In this document: piece by piece, positions 58,960 to 64,000 of the stretch
How the letters are laid out: every line of letters starts with the position of its first letter
Numbering within the stretch: position 1 is the first letter of the stretch
NCBI GenBank assembly: GCA_036971475.1
Contig: JBAIZL010000003.1
Span: 54,481,842 to 54,545,841 of the forward strand
Source: Prosapia bicincta
Lineage: Eukaryota; Arthropoda; Insecta; Hemiptera; Cercopidae
Reading direction: 5' to 3'
Length of the DNA: 64,000 nucleotides
Notes under the pieces: generated by a model
Told to the model about the DNA's origin: nothing
Seen by the model: only the letters and a program-made list of their open reading frames with translations
The model's database searches: none
Translations under genes and position numbers: made by a program

Positions 58960-59828
58960 ATCCGCGAGAGAGGGCAATTTTCCTCAAACGACGTGGAAAT
59001 TGCAGTCCTGATGTAGGCCTCAGTATTTTCCAGTTCGTTTGATGTACCATACTACCACGGAAGTCAGACATCCGCCTCCTCACCGAGGACTTAAAACCTT
59101 CCCAGTTTGTCCTTCTCGGGTTCCTAAACCACACCACATGGGGAACAACTCCCATCATCGTAACAGTGATGATCCGGTGATCAGACATGGAGGGCTCATC
59201 CGAAACCTGCCAGTCATGCACCCACCTTACCATTTCACCAGAAGGTGATATCTAGAACCTCCCTTCTGTTTGAAGTGACAAATGTTGGCTCGGCACCTGT
59301 GTTTAAAACCACAAGGTTTTCTTCAATCAAGAAGGCTAGGAGCTCCTCACCTCGCTCATTTGTGTCTGTGCTGCCCCACACCTCATTATGAGCATTGGCA
59401 TCACAGCCCACTAAGATTCCTATATTCCTCTCCCTGCAGTACCGAACTAACTTACGTAATTCTGCAGGGGGCGATTCTCTATTGTGGGCGCAGTAAGTGG
59501 AGGCCACCATGAACTCCCTGCTCCCACTTACCTCGCCCTTGCCTCGAATTCTAACCACCGCAAGGTCTTTAGTTGAGAATTCTTGAATCAGCGTGGCTTC
59601 TAGTCCTCTGACTATCACACATGCTCTGTGCCCCTCATGTTCCCCACTTGCGTAGGTGCGCCCAGCTGCAGTCAGACCCCTTATACTGTTCCCGACTAGC
59701 CACGGTTCTTGCACCAGCGCAAGCGCTGGTAATGTGTGCCTCACATTTAAGCACCTGGTTAGGACCACCGAGGCGCTTTTACTGTGATGCAAGTTGATTT
59801 GCAGGATCATTGCTCGAGGGTCAGCCAT
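58960..59828 (-). pseudogene. LINE ORF2: APE-type endonuclease, one frameshift
   Basis: Starts at ATG 59828 (MADPRAMILQINLHHSKSAS). Catalytic blocks: QINLHHSK, LVQEPWLVG, STYCAHN, VGCDANAHNEVWGS, then, after a frameshift near 59235, SDEPSMSDHRIITVTM with the final Asp-His. A second shift near 58960-58975 leads to the RT frame. Role: nicks target DNA to prime reverse transcription. All key residues remain, so breakage is recent. Confidence 0.85.
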
Positions 59829-59841
59829 CTCCAACTAACCC

Positions 59842-60852
59842 CTACGCCTTCTCCTGATTCTCTCTCTCGCCCTTCTCTTCCAGGTCCTTAGAGTTCCACT
59901 TAAAAGTGACCTCTGCAGTCCCCAGGAAGGCTTTCCCATCTCTTGCCTTTAATAATCTGGCCGATGCCTCATCCAATCCTAGGCAGAGGAGGCTTGCAGG
60001 TCCCCGCTCAATGCACTGTAGGATCTTCCACTTCGAAGTGTCAATTTCTGGGTTTTGCATCCCGATGAACTTGACCAGCTGAGTGGCCTCCCTTTTTGGT
60101 GGTGGTACTAGCACCGTCACTTTCACCCTTTTGATCAGTTCATCAGGCAGTACTAGCCTTGCCTGAGTCCCATCCTCGAGCTTAACTGACGGTACCACTT
60201 CTCTCAGCCATTTTGCCGATTCCTCCTCAGCACAAATAAATGCTGCGACTCCATCCCTTAGGTGAGTGTCTCTGAACCGCGGAACAAAAGCTCCACTAGG
60301 AGTGTCCAGAATCCGGTCCATGACAGTGCCCTTAAGGTGGTCGAACGCCGCCATCTCCATCCTCACGCCTACACTATCCCCAAAGGTCACAAGAACCCAC
60401 AGAAGGTTGCCGGAGATCGCCGAGAAAGACGGCCCTCCCGACCAAGCAGGCCTAGACCTCTTGACCTCCGACTCTGGAGTAGGATTAGAAGTACTCCTTT
60501 CCTTCCTTTTCCTCTCTCTCTTTTGTCGTACTAAAGTCCTACCTGATCCACTAGCTTCCAAGACGACAGGGCGGGTTTTAGCCCCAGCCTCCGTCAAACC
60601 CTTCCGCTGCCCGGATCGGTGTTTCCTCAAAGGGGGTGGCGGTGGTTCTCTGCCCTCCGCCTCCGCCTTCTTTGCTTCCTCATGGTAGGAAAGCCAGAGT
60701 GCTTTCCTCCTTTGTGCACCACTCATTCTTCCTGTTGCCTTCGCAGCTGGATTTCCATCTGTCTCTACGGAGGCCGAAGCCACCGCCATAGGAACAGATT
60801 TGTCGGTAGATTCTAAGCCCTGTCCAGTTAAATTTATTTTTTTCTCTGCCAT
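59842..60852 (-). CDS. LINE ORF1 protein
   Basis: Intact frame of about 336 codons; I take the ATG at 60852 (MAEKKINLTGQG) rather than the GTG four codons upstream. The first 150 residues are basic and proline-rich (REPPPPPLRKHRSGQRKG, RKRKERSTSNPTPES), probably RNA-binding. The rest is a folded domain (SFSAISGNLLWVLVTF, GAFVPRFRDTHLRDGVAAF, WKILQCIERGPASLLCLGLD) like the DUF4780-type module of some insect LINE ORF1 proteins. No CCHC knuckles. The stop at 59842 lies 13 bp before the ORF2 ATG, so re-initiation is possible. Confidence 0.8.
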   Translation of the reverse strand: MAEKKINLTGQGLESTDKSVPMAVASASVETDGNPAAKATGRMSGAQRRKALWLSYHEEAKKAEAEGREPPPPPLRKHRSGQRKGLTEAGAKTRPVVLEASGSGRTLVRQKRERKRKERSTSNPTPESEVKRSRPAWSGGPSFSAISGNLLWVLVTFGDSVGVRMEMAAFDHLKGTVMDRILDTPSGAFVPRFRDTHLRDGVAAFICAEEESAKWLREVVPSVKLEDGTQARLVLPDELIKRVKVTVLVPPPKREATQLVKFIGMQNPEIDTSKWKILQCIERGPASLLCLGLDEASARLLKARDGKAFLGTAEVTFKWNSKDLEEKGERENQEKA

Positions 60853-61259
60853 GTGTGTTCCCACGAGCAGCTAGGGAAATAAAGGTCTGCCGCCGCAGAG
60901 CCCCGCTTACGGCGGTAAGACGACTTAAGTACTCAGGGGTGGCGCCAGGTGCCCCTGAGGCTCCGTTAAAGACCCTCCTTACCCTGAGGGCCACGAATCT
61001 ACATCCGCACGGATCGCATAACACCTTCAGATCGGGGGTGTAAGTGCCCATCCAGACCACCAACCTGGGAAGGGCAGGGCGAGAGCCGGGCAGATAACAA
61101 CCCTTCAGGTGCTAGGACTGGCCCCTTTTTTTGAGCCGCCTTCATGCACTCACACAAATGCTTGGACTTCCCGTTTATAGGGAGCCACATACGTACAGCT
61201 CCGCTCCACCCGTCTCCCACACCCGGATTAAGCCTCTCCACCACATCAAGGTCATGCAG

Positions 61260-61857
61260 CCCTCTTGGCCCCTCCCTTGGGTGTGCCACTGATATATATA
61301 CATATTTTAGTCCCGATTTTATTTACTTTTTTATGGTTTTCACTTTCAACAGTTTTAAAATTTATTTTGGCGGATTTTAATGTTAATATCTTCTAAAAAT
61401 AATTTACGGTTTATAAATTTTGGAGCCCTCCATCTTTTGATCTATTTGAAAGGCACCACATCTGTTGAATTTAGCCAATTTTAGAGACCAAAATCCCTAA
61501 AAAAGGCTTGGGAATTGCACATTTTTCCAGCCACGTATTTCCTGTACTTAGCACAAGATGGTGGAATTTAACACTTTTATATCATTAAAAGCGGAGTGGT
61601 TTGAATCTCCGTCCAGCGTTTATAACTTTTCAAGACCCACTGCACCTTCTCCCCTTTCTTCTTCTATCTCCCCATACTCCCTATACTCACCTGTTGTCTC
61701 TGGTCCAATCAACATACTGTAAAAAGTGATGTAATATGGTTCGATTCCTCCCCTTAAAATCGCATGATCCTCAACGTCACAGTTTCCGGGGGTTGGTAGC
61801 TTCTTCATTTTAGTACAAAATTTTATATTTGGTCATAACTTTTGAGATTTTGGATTT
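61260..61857 (-). repeat. 598-bp direct repeat, right copy
   Basis: Partner of 55519-56116. Its right flank (AGGCAATATCC) and the left copy's left flank (TCCGGAACC in minus) would be contiguous with one repeat copy in the pre-insertion site. Confidence 0.92.
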
Positions 61858-62154
61858 AGGCAATATCCTTATTCTTGATGTTCTTCATAATTTTTCTTTC
61901 TGCAAACTTTCAAATGTCAATGAACTTTCTATGTGAATTTTGACTAATCTTCTATTTTCTTTTTGTTTCTTTCTCCTTCAAATCAATAAAAAAACTTCCC
62001 CCTTTAAAACTGGCTTCACTTTATAATTATTTTTTGAAATAGCTGCTTATGGCACTGTATTTATATTTATTAACGAAAATTTAAATTTTATGTTTTTTAA
62101 ATTTAAAATTCCTATTGTAACGCTTAGATTTTCAATTTAAGCCCTTTACAACAT
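61858..62154. other. No gene seen
   Basis: AT-rich sequence without coding signal. Confidence 0.4.
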
Positions 62155-62612
62155 TAATCACTTAAACAATAGTTTATGACTATCCGAACTTTGAATTTAG
62201 TAAATTTGTTAAAACTTACTGAGACAGAACGTTTTTGATCGCTATGTGCCGATCTTCATCAGTGTCTTCTGCTTGGAGATGTTGGGTCAAGCGGTGACGG
62301 TTTTAAAGGTAGGTTTTCGATAGTATCAAAGAGTATGTGTGATTTGTATTGTGTTTGTTTGTTTAATATGTTTGTACTTTGTGTTTTTGTGTGTCTGTAA
62401 ATTTCATATGTTCTAGTGTGTTGAGATGTGGTCCATTTTTGTTGATGTGTAGGATTTGTAGGTTTTGGTAAATGTCTGTGTATTTATGTCCTGTATCTTT
62501 TATGTGGTTGTAAAATTTTGAGTTGGTGTTCTGTTTGTGTTCTTCAACTCTTTGTTTAAAGCTGCGACCTGTTTGTCCAATGTAGAACTTGTTACACTCA
62601 ATACCTTTACAA
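62155..62612 (-). mobile_element. Penelope-like element, 5'-truncated, GIY-YIG endonuclease end
   Basis: Minus strand: CNKFYIGQTGRSFKQRVEEH (about 62597-62538) is the GIY-YIG core, followed by NSKFYNHIKDTGHKYTDIYQ and the stop at 62363. The 3' untranslated end carries CTGATGA (62262-62256), an A, a GATCG..CGATC stem and AAAAACGTTCTGTCTCAG. It then runs into the tail shared with 26.2, 30.3 and 34.8 kb. Codons before CKGIE (62613-62812) look unrelated, so the element is truncated there. The endonuclease end is intact but lacks its RT. Confidence 0.88.
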
Positions 62613-64000
62613 CACTTCAAAGAAGCTAGAAAATTTACTACCAGCTTAAGCTGAAGTTTCTCTAAAAGAACTCCAAGAGGTACATTCCATTTCCTGATTA
62701 AATAGTGAAAAAAATGACAGAAAGTAAGAGCATAGTAGAAAATCCAATATACTTTTACCAAATTTGGCAACTCAAATATTTTAGTGTTTTTTATTTTTTT
62801 AAATTCCAACATTCATGGAAAATATCAATGTTTGAATACTCTTGAAATACTTTTGTTTATGATTAGCTAAACCTGTTCTACTGGCTATACTGAGTATAAG
62901 TTGGTTTGCACCAAAACTTAATTCTAATGCAACCAGAATATAGCTCCAACTGATGCATTTCTATTTTAATAAAAATATTATGCTTTAGTATTTCCCAATG
63001 TTCTTTAAACCACTGCTGTGCATTTGCACTAAAACAAAATCCATACACCAGAACATTTTCTAATCTGAGCATGGTTAGTTTTACCATCTAAAGCCATAGT
63101 CTGTTGCGTCCTTATTTATAAACGAATAATTTACAAACTGGACTGACCTTCATAAATTAGTTAGTTTAGGTCGTAATTTTTTTTTATTCTAGATTGTAAT
63201 TTTGTAATAGGACTCTTTTATGGTAACTTGTAATATTAGTTATTTTTGTGGTTTTTGGGTTTTTGAAATATTTTTTATTGTAATTGGTTTTTCTTGTTGA
63301 GAAAAATACTTAAGGAGAAGAGATATATAAAAAAGTGTGAAATAAGTAAGACTCATATGTAAAATAGGTTTTTCACTTATATGAGAAACATCCCTCAAAA
63401 CAACTACCTTCATTTCGACAATAATTAAGTGCTACTACATGAAAATGTTTACATATTAATATATGTTAAATGGTATAAATGTGAACAAGTAGCTCAAGTT
63501 AAGAATGGAAAAAATATTGATTTTTTTGTATAATATAAGGTGTTATATTCATGATTGAATCGAATACTTTTTATTGTGCTACCATGAGCAACAGAAACTT
63601 TATTTCATAGAGCAGTTCATTCTTATCAAAACAACATGAAACTTTACAGTATATAATAATCCTGTAAAAATTGCAATTGTATCAGAAAGTGTCAAGAAGT
63701 TTCTGGATTGTTCAAAATAAAATTTAATATAATTTAGCATATTCTTCATTATTTACCTTTATTATGTGTGCATTTACACACTTATTTCATCATTTCTATA
63801 GCTGTCAAAAAACAGAGAATATTTTATAGTTTCCAAAAATCTATCTAAACAGATGGATTTTCAAAGAAAGATATTTTTAGAAAGTTCCTTAAATTGGCTT
63901 ATTACATTTTCTATCTTTCTGCATTAGAAAAACATATCTTCAATTTAATTTTTGTCATGAAAACTTGTAGAAATTGGTTAATCCTAAGTTGAGAGAGTAA
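62613..64000. other. No gene; foldback relic at 63185-63290
   Basis: 63185-63290 matches the right arm of the 52.43-52.79 kb palindrome (TAATTTTGTAATAGGACTCT, then TAACTTGTAATATTAG and TTTTTGTGGTTTTTGG) but lacks exactly the portion that would hold the hammerhead-like core. The minus frames at 62613-62812 and 62878-63087 are unsupported. The remainder is AT-rich. Confidence 0.5.

Larger units (their letters stand above)
56117..61259 (-). mobile_element. Near full-length two-ORF LINE, R1/LOA-like
   Basis: Minus strand, 5' end at about 61259, A-rich 3' tail at about 56142-56113. Order: 5' leader, ORF1, ORF2 with APE-type endonuclease, RT and RNase H. An RNase H after RT excludes Jockey-type elements and fits the I/R1/LOA group. 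Coding sequence is GC-rich compared with the host, and damage is limited to a few frameshifts, so it inserted more recently than the other LINEs here. It is flanked exactly by the 598-bp direct repeats. Confidence 0.9.

Noticed and set aside
56226..60816. Plus-strand frames across the minus-strand LINE
   Set aside because: Antisense shadows of GC-rich LINE coding sequence.

Overview
The window is AT-rich (long A/T runs and many TA tracts) and intron-like, with no bacterial-style operons. The mix of transposon families points to an arthropod, most likely an insect: Ty3/gypsy, Jockey-type and R1/LOA-type LINEs, Penelope-like elements (PLEs), Helitron, mariner, Tigger/pogo and hAT. I cannot name the species. 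No complete host gene is visible. Host content is limited to exon-like islands with splice-site consensus (about 1.7-2.3 kb minus; 3.45, 4.2 and 18.7 kb; 42.3-48.2 kb plus) and one frameshifted coding stretch at 19.8-20.4 kb. Almost everything else that can be recognised is repeat or transposon.

Layout. 0-5 kb: a 68-bp minisatellite, exon-like islands, and a tandem duplication of a roughly 780-bp unit that carries one of them. 4.5-9.6 kb: a block of TA tracts, near-perfect palindromes and a decayed gypsy element. It is absent from an inverted paralogue at 18.0-19.3 kb, which therefore serves as the empty site. 11.2-11.8 kb: a non-autonomous Helitron. 12.4-17.6 kb: a nest, in which an old Jockey-type LINE is split by an array of about 369-bp repeats, itself hit by a second 5'-truncated LINE and by a LINE 3' tail with a perfect 14-bp target duplication. 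20.7-30.6 kb: a series of foldback palindromes and a 1.6-kb DNA transposon with terminal inverted repeats. 25.2-37.4 kb: a 12-kb structure made of two long inverted arms bounded by 142-bp direct repeats; one arm holds a PLE interrupted by a hAT fragment. 38.9-44.4 kb: a MITE-like family with an internal minisatellite of about 72-76 bp that has also spread outside the elements. 49.0-50.5 kb: a PLE broken into head-to-head halves. 51.7-54.9 kb: giant palindromes, Tigger and mariner relics. 55.5-61.9 kb: a 5.1-kb two-ORF LINE on the minus strand flanked by 598-bp direct repeats.

The thread joining many scattered pieces is a short RNA-like motif: a CUGAUGA-like box, a small stem-loop, then GAAA. 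It occurs in the foldback palindromes and next to the GIY-YIG remnants of PLEs. The best copy, at 52.50-52.55 kb, folds on paper as a small hammerhead ribozyme with helices I, II and a minimal helix III, apart from one extra nucleotide. Known PLEs carry hammerhead motifs; what is unusual here is that the motif is so often locked in inverted pairs.
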